Shown: positions 51,839 through 62,910 of the stretch, one piece after another | Numbering within the stretch: the stretch's first letter is position 1 | How the letters are laid out: each line of letters opens with the position of its first letter | Source: Luteimonas sp. BLCC-B24 | GTDB taxonomy: Bacteria > Pseudomonadota > Gammaproteobacteria > Xanthomonadales > Xanthomonadaceae | Assembly: GCF_028550595.1 (NCBI RefSeq) | Contig: NZ_JAQQGN010000003.1 | Location: forward strand, 248,001 to 312,000 | Length of the DNA stretch: 64,000 nt | Direction of reading: 5' to 3' | Notes under the pieces: model-generated | Databases searched by the model: none | Seen by the model: the letters and a program-made list of their open reading frames with translations, nothing else | Told to the model about the DNA's origin: nothing | Made by a program: the position numbers and the translations under genes

Positions 51839-51980
51839 GCGGCCGTGCGGTCTGCGGGCCGGACGCGTGCTGCGCAGGACACGAAGCGTGCGCCCGTGTC
51901 GCTCTGCCTCGTTGCGTAAGTTGATTCGTTCCGTGAGGTCTCGTGCTGACGCAGCGAACATGCTGGCGGCGGTGCCATTG

Positions 51981-52003
51981 CGGTTGCTGTTGCCGTTGCT
52001 TCG
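51981..52003 (+). repeat. Short GTTGCx simple repeat, left of the palindrome
   Basis: CGGTTGCTGTTGCCGTTGCT is three imperfect copies of a GTTGCn hexamer. It lies about 29 bases outside the left arm of the large palindrome. A second hexamer tract of different sequence lies outside the right arm. Confidence 0.6.
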
Positions 52004-52031
52004 TCGGAGCAATGACGCGCCGGCATACCTT

Positions 52032-52442
52032 CCAGACCCGTAGGGCGCCGCCCATGGATGGGCGGCGTTTTTCGACCGAGCCATGGATGGCGAGTCGAAA
52101 AATCCCGGAACGAATGAAGGGCCGGATTTGCTTCGTCGAGGAGGCCCTTTCTTTTGCTTACTTTTCTTTGGGCCAACAAAGAAAAGTGAGCCGCTCGCCG
52201 GCAGGCGAGTGGAAGCTGTGCACTTGTTCTTCTCAGGTATCCAAAGCGAGATCAAACGCTTTCGTCCGCTGGCGCGGCCGAGTTCATTTCTTTTGGTAGA
52301 CCCCAAAAGAAACGGAACCAAAGAAAAACGTCTCCCCGACGAAGCGAACCCGGTGAGTCGTTCGTTCCGGGATTTTCCGACTCGCCCTCCTGGCTCGGTC
52401 GGAAAACGCCGCCCATCCATGGGCGGCGCCCTCCGGGTCTGG
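52032..52442. repeat. Large palindromic element with nested hairpins
   Basis: Left arm 52032-52190 and right arm 52280-52442 are inverted copies with substitutions and small gaps. Both ends carry CCAGACCCG, then GGGCGCCGCCCATGGATG and GGCGGCGTTTT. Both contain a TCCCGGAACGAA block. Each arm also folds on its own: TTTTCTTTG-GGCCAA-CAAAGAAAA (52162-52185) and TTTCTTTTGG-TAGACC-CCAAAAGAAA (52287-52312). The spacer is about 90 bases. No transposase is present. It looks like a non-autonomous repeated element of Lysobacter-type genomes. Confidence 0.75.
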
Positions 52443-52470
52443 CGAGGGCGCGGACACATCATTGTCCAGC

Positions 52471-52545
52471 GAAGCCGAAGCCGAAGCCGAAGCCAAAGCC
52501 GACGCCAAAGCCAAAGACAACGACAAAGCCGAAGTCGAAGCAAGC
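52471..52545 (+). repeat. GAAGCC hexamer tandem repeat
   Basis: Four exact GAAGCC units (52471-52494) run into degenerate copies (AAAGCC, GACGCC, AAAGAC, AACGAC) to about 52545. The unit count is likely to vary by replication slippage. It lies 28 bases outside the right arm of the palindrome. Confidence 0.75.
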
Positions 52546-52698
52546 AGAGCTGTTGCGTCAGTACCGGGGTCGCGATGGAGACGTCTGTCGCTCACCAGGC
52601 ACACGAGGGATGTCGACCTCGTGTACGTCACGGCGCACGCCATCGCCAGGCGCCACCGGGGCCATGGCACGAGAGTTCGCGAGCCCAACCCCACAACG

Positions 52699-52726
52699 CG
52701 ACAGGCCCGCCGAAGCGGGCCTGTCG
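52699..52726 (-). terminator. Hairpin terminator of isocitrate dehydrogenase
   Basis: CGACAGGCCCGC-CGAA-GCGGGCCTGTCG is a perfect 12-bp stem with a CGAA tetraloop, 22 bases past the stop codon of the minus-strand gene. The downstream minus-strand sequence GCGTTGTGGGGTT is only weakly T-rich. Confidence 0.65.
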
Positions 52727-52747
52727 ATCACACGTTGACGCGGTCGT

Positions 52748-55222
<2,475 letters not shown>

Positions 55223-55248
55223 TCATGCCCGCCGGCGTGGACGCCGGC

Positions 55249-55722
55249 TCATCGCACCGAGAACGTCCGGGTTTCGACGCTGGTGCCGTCGAGCTGGACC
55301 TCGAGCGTGTAGCTGCCGGTCGGCCAGCCGTCGGGATGCTGGATGTCGAAGGCGACGACCTGCGGGCCGGCGGGGACATCGGCGTCGGTGCTGCGCACCA
55401 GCTGGCCGGCCTCACCATAGGTCCAGCGTGCGGTCAGGCGCGCGGCGCTGCCGCCATCGGTGCCGACCGAGGCGTAGATGGTGTCGGTGGTTGCGAACTC
55501 CGAGGCCGGCGTCGCGACCCGGTTCTCCTCGTCGACTGCATTGCCCAGCTCGACGCTGGTGACCGCCGCCGGTGCCGGCGCTGGCGGCTCGGGCGCGGGC
55601 GGCGGTGCGGCCTGCGTCGCCGGCGGCGGCGTCGCGGGCGCAGGGGCATCGCGGTTGCAGGCGGCCAGCAGCAGCGTGGCGGCGACTGCGCCGGCCAGAG
55701 GAAGAATCGCGGATCGGGTCAT
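55249..55722 (-). CDS. Small lipoprotein with Pro/Ala linker
   Basis: This 157-residue protein has a lipobox (TLLLAAC, Cys22), then a Pro/Ala-rich linker (residues about 26-55). A beta-rich domain follows, ending in GSYTLEVQLDGTSVETRTFS. That domain resembles periplasmic Ig-like folds in which two-thirds of the chain is strands. I do not know its function. It lies downstream of a tiny LysM protein gene on the same strand, with 47 bases between them. Confidence 0.78.
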   Translation of the reverse strand: MTRSAILPLAGAVAATLLLAACNRDAPAPATPPPATQAAPPPAPEPPAPAPAAVTSVELGNAVDEENRVATPASEFATTDTIYASVGTDGGSAARLTARWTYGEAGQLVRSTDADVPAGPQVVAFDIQHPDGWPTGSYTLEVQLDGTSVETRTFSVR

Positions 55723-55769
55723 GAAGCGCTCCGGAGCTCACAGTTGAGGAAAGGCGATGCGGCCGCAGT

Positions 55770-55979
55770 TCAATCCGCCGGCAGTTGCAGCACCTGGCCG
55801 GCGTGGATGCAGTCGGGATCGTCGAGCACGTCGCGGTTGGCCGCGTAGATCTCGGTCCAGCGGTCCGCCCGGCCGTAGACCTGCTCGGCGATGGTCGACA
55901 GGGTGTCGCCCTTGCGGACCACGTGGGTGCGCAGCGGCGCATTCGCGGCGCCGGGGTCCGGCGGCTCGGGACTTGTCAT
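55770..55979 (-). CDS. Small LysM-domain protein
   Basis: This 69-residue protein consists almost entirely of one LysM domain (RTHVVRKGDTLSTIAEQVYG, then IYAANRDVLDDPDCIHAGQV). There is no signal peptide. Start ATG 55979 follows AGGA by 9 bases. Small cytoplasmic LysM proteins of this size resemble the LysM part of the YgaU/Kbp family, which binds potassium, but the BON domain is absent. It may be co-transcribed with the lipoprotein gene downstream. Confidence 0.8.
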   Translation of the reverse strand: MTSPEPPDPGAANAPLRTHVVRKGDTLSTIAEQVYGRADRWTEIYAANRDVLDDPDCIHAGQVLQLPAD

Positions 55980-56045
55980 CGCGGGATCCTCCACACTGGA
56001 TCGAGGCGGCAGGCTCCCACCCGCGGCGTTAAGAAACCATCGCGC

Positions 56046-56870
56046 CTACTGGCGCAGTTCACGTCGTACCGGATCGGGCGCATGGCCGGGCGTCGCGCGC
56101 CAGGGATTGATGTCCAGCCCGCCGCGGCGCGTGTAGCGCGCTTCCACCGACAGCGCGGCCGGCGCGCCCACGCGCAGCAGATCCAGGAAGATGCCTTCCA
56201 CGCACTGCTCGTGGAAGCCGGCATGGTCGCGGTAGGACACGAGATAGCGCAGCAGCCCGGCGGGGTCGAGACGCGGCCCGTGCCAGTCGATGTGCACGCT
56301 GGCCCAGTCGGGCTGGCCGGTGACCGGGCAGTTGGATTTCAGCAGCTGGGAGACCAGGCGCTCGTGCAGCGGCGCGGCATCGACCACGCGCAGGTGCGCG
56401 GGGTTGGGCGGACCGTAGTCGTCGATGTCGATGTCGAGCGCGTCGAGATCGACGAGACCTGCATCGATTCCGTCCGCGAACGCCGGCAGTCCGAACGCGA
56501 CGTCGACCGCCGCGCCGGCGGCCGCCGAGACGTCGTCGACGATGCGCGTGCGCGCGGCTTCGGGATCGTCGAAGCGGGTGGTGTTGAGCGAGTTGAGGTA
56601 GAGCTTCAGCGATTTCGATTCGACCAGATGCGGCGAGTCCGCCGGCACCGTCAGCGTGGCGGTGGCGACGACCGGCTTGCCGCGGCCGTCCAGCCAGCCC
56701 AGTTCGTAGGCGTGCCAGCGGTCGTGACCGGCGAACGGCAGCGGGGTGCCGGCGTCGAGCCCGAGTTCGGCGCGTGCCGGCGCGCGCGGAATCGGGAACA
56801 GCAGCGAGGCGTCGTACCGATCCGGATAGGCGACGCTGCGGCCGAGGCTGGAATCCTGGGGGGTGCTCAT
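56046..56870 (-). CDS. queF: NADPH-dependent 7-cyano-7-deazaguanine reductase QueF
   Basis: This 274-residue protein reduces preQ0 to preQ1 in queuosine synthesis. The nucleophile Cys181 is in [13 protein letters not shown]. The catalytic His/Glu lie in [14 protein letters not shown]. The [11 protein letters not shown] motif for NADPH is in the first half. The two-domain length is the E. coli type (282 residues). No other queuosine gene is adjacent. Confidence 0.95.
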   Translation of the reverse strand: MSTPQDSSLGRSVAYPDRYDASLLFPIPRAPARAELGLDAGTPLPFAGHDRWHAYELGWLDGRGKPVVATATLTVPADSPHLVESKSLKLYLNSLNTTRFDDPEAARTRIVDDVSAAAGAAVDVAFGLPAFADGIDAGLVDLDALDIDIDDYGPPNPAHLRVVDAAPLHERLVSQLLKSNCPVTGQPDWASVHIDWHGPRLDPAGLLRYLVSYRDHAGFHEQCVEGIFLDLLRVGAPAALSVEARYTRRGGLDINPWRATPGHAPDPVRRELRQ

Positions 56871-56902
56871 GCGCGCATTCTAGTCGCCACGCGCGCGGCG
56901 TC

Positions 56903-57271
56903 TCACGGCACGGGTTCGACGGTCAGGCCGATGTCGAACGTACCGGTGGTCATCCGCGCCGGCGCGCCGGGCCGCAGCAGCATCGCGAACGGCTCGGGCG
57001 CGGGATCACCGCGGCCGGGGCGGGACAGGCGGCCCTCGACACGGATGACCTCGCCCTCGGGCTGCACCACGAGCGTCAGCGCGTAGCCGTCGTCGCCGTC
57101 CACCTGCAGGCGGCCGGGCGCTCCGGCGGCCAGCACGACGGTGGCGCTGCCGAGCGCGTGCCCCTGGTGATGCAGGTCGGCATCCAGACGGTACGACGCG
57201 CCGCCGGCGAGGGCGGGCAGTGCCGCACACAGGCCGAGGCCGGCGAGCGCGGCGCGGAACCGGTTCGTCAT
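56903..57271 (-). CDS. Small exported protein of unknown function
   Basis: This 122-residue protein has a Sec signal (CAALPALA-GG) and a mature beta-strand-rich domain (SYRLDADLHHQGHALGSATV, ... TGTFDIGLTVEPVP). Its start at ATG 57271 (MTNRFRAALAG) gives the best signal. It lies 26 bases past the amidohydrolase gene start side on the same strand, perhaps in one transcript with queF. I do not recognise the family. Confidence 0.72.
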   Translation of the reverse strand: MTNRFRAALAGLGLCAALPALAGGASYRLDADLHHQGHALGSATVVLAAGAPGRLQVDGDDGYALTLVVQPEGEVIRVEGRLSRPGRGDPAPEPFAMLLRPGAPARMTTGTFDIGLTVEPVP

Positions 57272-57297
57272 TGCAAAACCCTCCGTGGCGCGCCGGC

Positions 57298-58611
57298 TCA
57301 ACCGGCCGGCGTGTCGAGATAGTCCAGCGTCGCCTGCAGCATCGCGCGCAGGCCGAGGTCCAGTGCGGATTCGTCGACGTCGAACTTCGGCGAATGGTTG
57401 CTCGGTGCCGCGCCAGCGTCCTGGCCCACCGGCGTCGCACCGACGAAGAAGAACAGGCCCGGCACTTCGCGCGCGTACAGCGAGAAATCCTCGGCGCCCA
57501 TGATCAGCGGCATGTCGACCACCGGCACCGCACCCGACGCGGCCTGCAGGCTGGGGCGCATGCGCGCGGTCAGGGCTTCGTCGTTGAAGGTGACCGGATT
57601 GCCGTCCTCGGCGGGGATCTGGGTCTGCACCGTCGCGCCGTTGGCCGCGGCCACGTGCTCGGCGATCGAGGTCAGGCGCTTGAACACGTCGGCGCGCATG
57701 TCCTCGTCGAAGGTGCGGATGGTGCCGACCAGTTCCACCGAGTCGGGAATGATGTTGTAGCGGATGCCGCCGTTGATCGCGCCGAAGGTCACCACCACCG
57801 GTTGCTTGCTGATGTCCATCTGCCGGCTGACGATCGCTTGCGACTGGTTGACGATCTGCGCCGCGGCGACGATCGGATCCACGCCGCCCCAGGGCCGCGA
57901 GCCGTGGGTCTGGCGGCCGACGACGGTCATGCCGAAGCGGTCGGACGCGGCCATCGTCGGCCCGGCGCGCACGCCGATCTGGTTGGCGTTGAGCGTGCTG
58001 AAGACGTGCAGGCCGAACACCGCATCGGGCTTGAAGTCGGCGAACACGCCTTCCTTCAGCATCAGGCCGGCGCCGCCTTCCTCGCCTTCCGGCGCGCCTT
58101 CCTCGGCCGGCTGGAACACGAACAGGATCTCGCCGGCCAGCTGCTCGCGCATGCCCACCAGCGCCTCGGCCACGCCCATCAGGATCGCGGTATGCGCGTC
58201 ATGGCCGCAGGCGTGCATCACGCCGGTGGTCTGGTCGCGGTAGGTGTCGGTGACCTGCGAGGCGAACGGCAGGCCGGTTTCCTCGGTGACCGGCAACGCG
58301 TCCATGTCCGCGCGCAGCGCCAGCCGCGGGCCGGGGCGGGCGCCCTTGAGCACCGCGGTCACGCCGTGGTGGGCGATGCCGGTGCGCGGTTCCAGGCCCA
58401 GGCTGCGCAGATGCGCGGCCACCTTGGCCGCGGTGCGCGTCTCGCGGTTGGACAACTCGGGGTGCTGGTGGATGTCGCGTCGCCAGTCGACGACCTTGGC
58501 CTGCAGCGCGGCCGCGGCCGCGGTGACTTCGCCGCGCTGCGCCTCCTGCGCGATCGCGTGGGTGGGCAGGGCGAAACAGGCGCACAGCAGCGCGGCGGCG
58601 AGACGATGCAT
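57298..58611 (-). CDS. M20-family amidohydrolase (exported), copy 1
   Basis: This 437-residue protein has a signal peptide (ALPTHAIA-QE). The M20D metal site is intact: HACGHDAHTAILMG, the Glu pair in QPAEEGAPEGEEGG and MGAEDFSLYAREVPG. The inserted dimerisation domain is at about residues 220-340. The family hydrolyses N-acyl amino acids or hippurate-like amides. A close paralogue lies at 58903-60198, so this is a tandem duplication. Confidence 0.92.
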   Translation of the reverse strand: MHRLAAALLCACFALPTHAIAQEAQRGEVTAAAAALQAKVVDWRRDIHQHPELSNRETRTAAKVAAHLRSLGLEPRTGIAHHGVTAVLKGARPGPRLALRADMDALPVTEETGLPFASQVTDTYRDQTTGVMHACGHDAHTAILMGVAEALVGMREQLAGEILFVFQPAEEGAPEGEEGGAGLMLKEGVFADFKPDAVFGLHVFSTLNANQIGVRAGPTMAASDRFGMTVVGRQTHGSRPWGGVDPIVAAAQIVNQSQAIVSRQMDISKQPVVVTFGAINGGIRYNIIPDSVELVGTIRTFDEDMRADVFKRLTSIAEHVAAANGATVQTQIPAEDGNPVTFNDEALTARMRPSLQAASGAVPVVDMPLIMGAEDFSLYAREVPGLFFFVGATPVGQDAGAAPSNHSPKFDVDESALDLGLRAMLQATLDYLDTPAG

Positions 58612-58741
58612 CGGTGGATTCCCCGGCAGGACGAGGGTCCGATGCTAAGAGGAATCGCAAGACGATGCGCGGACCCGTCGCCGTCGCCCTGCCGGCGCCG
58701 CCCGGTTCGCGGTGCTGCGGATCGGACCGTCATGCGCGAAA

Positions 58742-58895
58742 TCACGCGCGAGCGCGCTCCTGCAGCGGCGGCGTTCGATGACCGGGCCTGTGCTTGCGAC
58801 GCACAGGCATTGCGTGCCCCGTAGCAGCGACCTCGGTCGCGATGCGGCGTGCCCGACCGAGCGTGCAGGCGTCCCGCAGTCACGCGCGAGCGCGC
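58742..58895. repeat. REP-like intergenic DNA with a direct repeat
   Basis: TCACGCGCGAGCGCGC occurs at 58742-58757 and again at 58880-58895. Between the copies lie GCCTGTGC-TTGCGAC-GCACAGGC (8-bp stem, 58786-58808) and GTAGCAGCGACCTCGGTCGC (58821-58840), a REP-like hairpin typical of Xanthomonadaceae. The unit sits between two paralogous amidohydrolase genes. Confidence 0.6.
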
Positions 58896-58902
58896 GCCTC
58901 TG

Positions 58903-60198
58903 CTACTCGCGCTGTTCCAGCAGATCCAGCGTCGCACGCAGCATCGCGCGCACGCCGACGGCCAGCGCGGCCTCGTCGGGCGCGTAGTGCGGCGAGTGGT
59001 TGATCGGCATCGTCGCCGGATCCTGGCCGCGCGGCGTGGTGCCGACGAAGAAGTACGCGCCGGGCACCACGTTGGCGAACTGCGAGAAATCCTCGGCGAT
59101 GGTCTGCAGCGGCATCTCGACCACGTTGTCGGCGCCCACCGCGGCCTGCAGCGACGGCAGCACGCGGCGGGCGAGCTCGGGGTCGTTGACCGTCGCCGGC
59201 GCGTTGTTGACCACCGACAGTTCGGCCGTCGCACCGGCCGCCTCGGCATGGCCGCGGGCGATGCGCTCGAACCGCGCGATCACGTCCTCGCGCACGTCGG
59301 CATCGTAGGTGCGCAGCGTGCCGACCAGGCGCGCGTCGTCGGGAATGATGTTGAAACGCACGCCGCTCTGGAACTGCCCGGCGGTCAGCACCACCGGCGA
59401 GTCGACGATGTTGATCTGGCGCGCGAGCATGCTCTGCGTCGCCAGCAGGATCTGCGCGCCGACGGTGATCGGGTCCACGCCGTCCCAGGGGCGCGAGCCG
59501 TGGGTCTGGCGGCCGGTGACCGTCAGCGCCCACTCGTCCGCGCTGGCCAGCGACGGCCCACTGCGGAAGCCGATCCGGCCGGTGTGCAGGCCGGCCCAGA
59601 CGTGCAGGCCGAGAATCGCATCGGGCGTTCCATCATCGAACACGCCTTCGTCGAGCATGCGCTTGGCACCGAACACCTCGCCCGGCTCCGGCGGCCCTTC
59701 CTCGGCCGGCTGGAAGATGAAGACCACCTCGCCGGCCAGCTGTTCGCGCATGCCGGCCAGCGCTTCGGCCACGCCCATCAGGATCGCCACGTGCATGTCG
59801 TGGCCACAGGCGTGCATCACGCCGACGTCCTGGCCGCGATAGGTCGCGCGTGCGGTCGAGGCGAAGGGCAGACCGGTCTGCTCGGTGACCGGCAGCGCGT
59901 CCATGTCGGCGCGCAGCGCGATGCGCGGGCCGGGCCGGGCGCCCTTCAGCACCGCGACCACACCGGTCGGCCCGATGCCGGTGCGCGGTTCCAGGCCGAG
60001 GCCGCGCAGATGCTCGGCCACCTTGGCCGCGGTGCGCGTTTCCTGGTTGCCCAGTTCGGGATGCGCATGCAGGTCGCGGCGCCAGTCCACGAGCTTCTGC
60101 GCCAGCGCCGGATCGAGATCGCCGGGCGCGGCGTGCGCCGGAGCGGCGCCGAGGAGCGCGACGGCGAGGCAGAGGGACAGCGGCAGCGAACGGCGCAT
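58903..60198 (-). CDS. M20-family amidohydrolase (exported), copy 2
   Basis: This 431-residue protein has a signal peptide ([10 protein letters not shown]). Metal motifs are [14 protein letters not shown] and [14 protein letters not shown]. The second half has [20 protein letters not shown], where copy 1 has MGAEDFSLY, so the substrate pocket differs. The overall identity to copy 1 is high, for example [20 protein letters not shown] against [20 protein letters not shown]. Its role is probably the hydrolysis of acylated amino acids in the periplasm. Confidence 0.92.
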   Translation of the reverse strand: MRRSLPLSLCLAVALLGAAPAHAAPGDLDPALAQKLVDWRRDLHAHPELGNQETRTAAKVAEHLRGLGLEPRTGIGPTGVVAVLKGARPGPRIALRADMDALPVTEQTGLPFASTARATYRGQDVGVMHACGHDMHVAILMGVAEALAGMREQLAGEVVFIFQPAEEGPPEPGEVFGAKRMLDEGVFDDGTPDAILGLHVWAGLHTGRIGFRSGPSLASADEWALTVTGRQTHGSRPWDGVDPITVGAQILLATQSMLARQINIVDSPVVLTAGQFQSGVRFNIIPDDARLVGTLRTYDADVREDVIARFERIARGHAEAAGATAELSVVNNAPATVNDPELARRVLPSLQAAVGADNVVEMPLQTIAEDFSQFANVVPGAYFFVGTTPRGQDPATMPINHSPHYAPDEAALAVGVRAMLRATLDLLEQRE

Positions 60199-60387
60199 CG
60201 GCGGTTCCGGATGGGCGGGCCCTGCATGCTAGCCCCGCGGCCCCGGCGCTCGCCGCCGCACGGCGGAACGCTGCGCGGCGCCGGATGGAACAGGTCGCGC
60301 GCATGCCGTCGCGCGCGGGGGCGCCGACGGGTGGCCCGGGTGCCCGCGGATGCGACAATGGACCTCCACATCGGACACGAGACTCCC

Positions 60388-61356
60388 ATGACGGCATCGC
60401 CCTCCAAGCTCGATCAACTGCGCGACCTCTCGGTGGTCGTCGCCGATACCGGCGACGCCGACGCGATCGCCCGGCTCAAGCCGGTCGACTGCACCACCAA
60501 TCCCACGCTGGTACGCAAGGCGCTGGACCTGCCGGTCTACGCGCCGCTGATCGAACGCGAGCTCGAGCGCGCCGCCACGCTGGACGGCGATGTCGAGCAG
60601 GTCGCGCGCCAGGTCGCCGACCGTCTGACCATCGGCGTCGGCCGCACGCTGGCCGGTCTGGTGCCGGGCCGCGTGTCCACCGAGGTGGACGCCGATCTCG
60701 GCCACGACACCGAGGCCACGATCGCCAAGGCGCGCCAGTTCATCGAGATGTACCAGGACGCCGGCGTGTCGCGCGACCGCGTGCTGATCAAGATCGCCGC
60801 CACCTGGGAAGGCATCCGCGCGGCGAAGGCCCTGCAGAACGAGGGCATCGACTGCAACCTCACGCTGATCTTCAACCGCGCCCAGGCGATCGCCTGCGCC
60901 GAGGCCGGCGTGTTCCTGATCTCGCCCTTCGTCGGCCGCATCCTCGACTGGCACGTCGCCCGCGGCGAGACCCCGGCCACGATCGACGACGATCCGGGCG
61001 TGCGCTTCGTGCGCGACGTCTACACCGAATTCAAGCGTCGCGGGTCGCCGACCATCGTCATGGGCGCCTCGTTCCGCTCGACCGCGCAGATCGAGGCGCT
61101 GGCCGGCTGCGACCGCCTGACGATCTCGCCCGAGCTGCTCGAAGCGCTGGCCGCCGAGCACGGTCCGCTGCCGCGCGCGCTGCAGGCGGGCGAGCGCAAC
61201 GGTGCGGTGCCCGCACCGGTGGACGCCGATGCCTTCGCCCAGGCCATGGCCGCCGACCCGATGGCGACCGAGAAGCTGCGCGACGGCATCGCCGCGTTCG
61301 CCAAGGATCTTGACATGCTGCGCGACACGATCGCCCAGCGCCTGCGCGCCCGCTGA
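60388..61356 (+). CDS. tal: Transaldolase
   Basis: This 322-residue enzyme of the pentose phosphate pathway has [16 protein letters not shown], the Schiff-base Lys135 in [12 protein letters not shown], and [32 protein letters not shown] follows. The length fits the TalB type. The start ATG 60388 was chosen by homology; ATG 60358 is in frame and would add 10 residues. The next gene, an acid phosphatase, follows after 2 bases. Confidence 0.95.
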   Translation: MTASPSKLDQLRDLSVVVADTGDADAIARLKPVDCTTNPTLVRKALDLPVYAPLIERELERAATLDGDVEQVARQVADRLTIGVGRTLAGLVPGRVSTEVDADLGHDTEATIAKARQFIEMYQDAGVSRDRVLIKIAATWEGIRAAKALQNEGIDCNLTLIFNRAQAIACAEAGVFLISPFVGRILDWHVARGETPATIDDDPGVRFVRDVYTEFKRRGSPTIVMGASFRSTAQIEALAGCDRLTISPELLEALAAEHGPLPRALQAGERNGAVPAPVDADAFAQAMAADPMATEKLRDGIAAFAKDLDMLRDTIAQRLRAR

Positions 61357-61358
61357 GC

Positions 61359-62216
61359 ATGCCGCGTCGTCGACATCGCCTCGGTGCGGCCCTCGTGGCG
61401 GCCCTCGCCACGGTCACGATGGCCGGCTGCAGCGGGCTGCCGCGCGCACAGGCCGGTCCGGTCGTCGTGCCCGAGCGCAGCCCGGGCGTGTCGATCGGCT
61501 ATCTCGGCGACGCGGCCTTCGACAGTCGCGCGCTGGTGCCGGCACCGCCCGCTCCGGGCACGCCGGCCCACGTGCTCGACGACGTCATCGCCGGCCGCGC
61601 ACTGGCGCTGCGCGATACCACGCGCTGGCGGCAGGCCGCGGTGGATGCGGATCTCGATTTTCCGGCCGCCGGCTCACTCTTCGCCTGCGCGCTCGGCGTG
61701 CCGGTCGACAGCACGCACACGCCGCACCTCGTGCGGCTGCTGCGCCGCTCGCTGGCCGATGCCGCGGTGGCCAACCGCGCCGCCAAGGACCAGTGGCAGC
61801 GGCCACGCCCGTTCCTGTCCAACGGCGCGGCGGTGTGCACGCCGGAAGACGGCGCGCGCCTGCGCGACAGCGCGGCGTATCCGTCGGGGCACGCGGCGAT
61901 CGGCTGGACCTGGGCGCTCACGCTGGTCGACGTGGCGCCCGAGCGCACGGACGCGCTGCTGCAGCGCGGGCGCAGCTTCGCCGAGAGCCGCCTGGTCTGC
62001 AACGTGCACTGGTACAGCGACATCGTGCAGTCGCAGCTGGTGGGCGCGGCCACGGTCGCACGGCTGCAGGCCGAGCCGGAATTCAGGGCCGATCTCGCCG
62101 CCGCCCGGCGCGAGGTCGCCGCGCAGCGTGCACGCGGCGCGCAGCCGGAGGGGTGCGATGCGGAAACCATCGCACTGCGCCGTTCGCCGCTGCCGGCGGC
62201 CGACGAGCGTCCGTGA
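61359..62216 (+). CDS. Class A non-specific acid phosphatase (PAP2 family)
   Basis: This 285-residue protein has a signal with lipobox-like ending (TVTMAGC, Cys24). The class A signature is complete: KDQWQRPRP (Lys-x6-Arg-Pro), PSGHAAIGW and SRLVCNVHWYSD. It hydrolyses phosphomonoesters in the periplasm, as PhoN does. The gene overlaps the next by GTGA. It may be co-transcribed with transaldolase. Confidence 0.93.
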   Translation: MPRRRHRLGAALVAALATVTMAGCSGLPRAQAGPVVVPERSPGVSIGYLGDAAFDSRALVPAPPAPGTPAHVLDDVIAGRALALRDTTRWRQAAVDADLDFPAAGSLFACALGVPVDSTHTPHLVRLLRRSLADAAVANRAAKDQWQRPRPFLSNGAAVCTPEDGARLRDSAAYPSGHAAIGWTWALTLVDVAPERTDALLQRGRSFAESRLVCNVHWYSDIVQSQLVGAATVARLQAEPEFRADLAAARREVAAQRARGAQPEGCDAETIALRRSPLPAADERP

Positions 62217-62392
62217 GCGGCGCGCCGCCGCGGGATGCCGATCCACGCCCGCAACCGCCCGAACCGCCCCTGGCCAGCGACTGCTGCGACAGCGGCTGCG
62301 CGGTCTGCGTGCACGACACCTACGCCGAAGAGTTGCAGTGGTACCGCGAACAGCTCGCCGCCTGGCGGGCGCGCCATCCGGGCGTCGACTGA
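62213..62392 (+). CDS. Oxidoreductase-like domain mini-protein
   Basis: This 59-residue protein starts at GTG 62213 and overlaps the phosphatase stop. It has the Oxidored-like (PF09791) core: SDCCDSGCAVCVHDTYAEEL, with four Cys that may bind metal or a cluster. The Pro-rich N-terminus (residues 4-20) is unstructured. The family occurs as small stand-alone proteins in proteobacteria and at the ends of fungal proteins. Its function is not established. Confidence 0.8.
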   Translation: MSGAPPRDADPRPQPPEPPLASDCCDSGCAVCVHDTYAEELQWYREQLAAWRARHPGVD

Positions 62393-62575
62393 CGCGCCGC
62401 CGGCTGCGCGCATGTCCGCATGGCCGCCCCGCCCGGCGGCCGCGTCGCCCGGGCCGTCCTGCCGGAACACGCGCGTGCGACCGCGCTCCCGGTGATGTCC
62501 ATTCCCACGTGCGCTCCGGCAGGCGGCGCGGATTGCGGGTTCGCCGCGCCGCCACTGATCGCCGGCCGGACGCGC

Positions 62576-62878
62576 TCAGTCCCATCCGAAATGGAGGAGA
62601 CCTTCCGGCACGCAGCGCTGCACCGGCGTGTGCGGCGGCAGCAGGAATTCCGCCCGCGGGCGGAGGCCTGCGTCGTGCACGCGCACGACCGGCACGCCGG
62701 ATGCCCGCCCGGTGATTATCGAGCGCGACGACGAGAACTGCAGAAACCGCTGCGCCAGCACCGTGTCGACCAGCGCCGAAAGCGGCGCCGTGCCGGGCAA
62801 CGGGACCGTCAGCGTCAGCCGGCCCGTCTGGTCGTCCGCGCCGCACACCGCCTCGCGCGTCACCGTGATCTCCCGCAT
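62576..62878 (-). CDS. Hypothetical protein
   Basis: This 100-residue protein has no signal or membrane segment. It starts at ATG 62878 (MREITVTREAVCG). The chain alternates short strands (GRLTLTVPLPG) with a helical region (SALVDTVLAQRFLQFSSSRS) and has the phrase VVRVHDAGLRPRAEF. I do not recognise it. It lies 32 bases downstream of metQ on the same strand, so may be in the same transcript. Confidence 0.55.
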   Translation of the reverse strand: MREITVTREAVCGADDQTGRLTLTVPLPGTAPLSALVDTVLAQRFLQFSSSRSIITGRASGVPVVRVHDAGLRPRAEFLLPPHTPVQRCVPEGLLHFGWD

Positions 62879-62910
62879 GGAACCGGATCCCGTCATGCGC
62901 TGCGCGGCGA

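Larger units (their letters stand above)
51839..52747. other. Gene-free region dominated by repeats
   Basis: These 909 bases lie between the medium-chain reductase (plus) and isocitrate dehydrogenase (minus), which are convergent. I find no credible gene. The middle 411 bases are a large palindromic element (separate entry), with hexamer-type simple repeats on both sides, and the end has a strong stem for isocitrate dehydrogenase. The peptide-like frames through it (APPMDGRRF, SFRDFPTRPPG) come from the repeat itself and are often mis-annotated as hypothetical proteins in this family. Confidence 0.7.

Noticed and set aside
52032-52442. Insertion sequence or integron cassette.
   Set aside because: There is no transposase or integrase frame and the arms are too long and internally folded for a classical IS end. 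It is kept as a non-autonomous repeat.
50642-52543. Minus-strand frame of 633 codons running from the repeat region into the reductase gene.
   Set aside because: The first half reads through the palindromic element and the second is antisense to the medium-chain reductase. It has no domain.
52471-52545. CRISPR array.
   Set aside because: Units are 6 bases long without spacers, so it is a simple tandem repeat. No cas gene is present.
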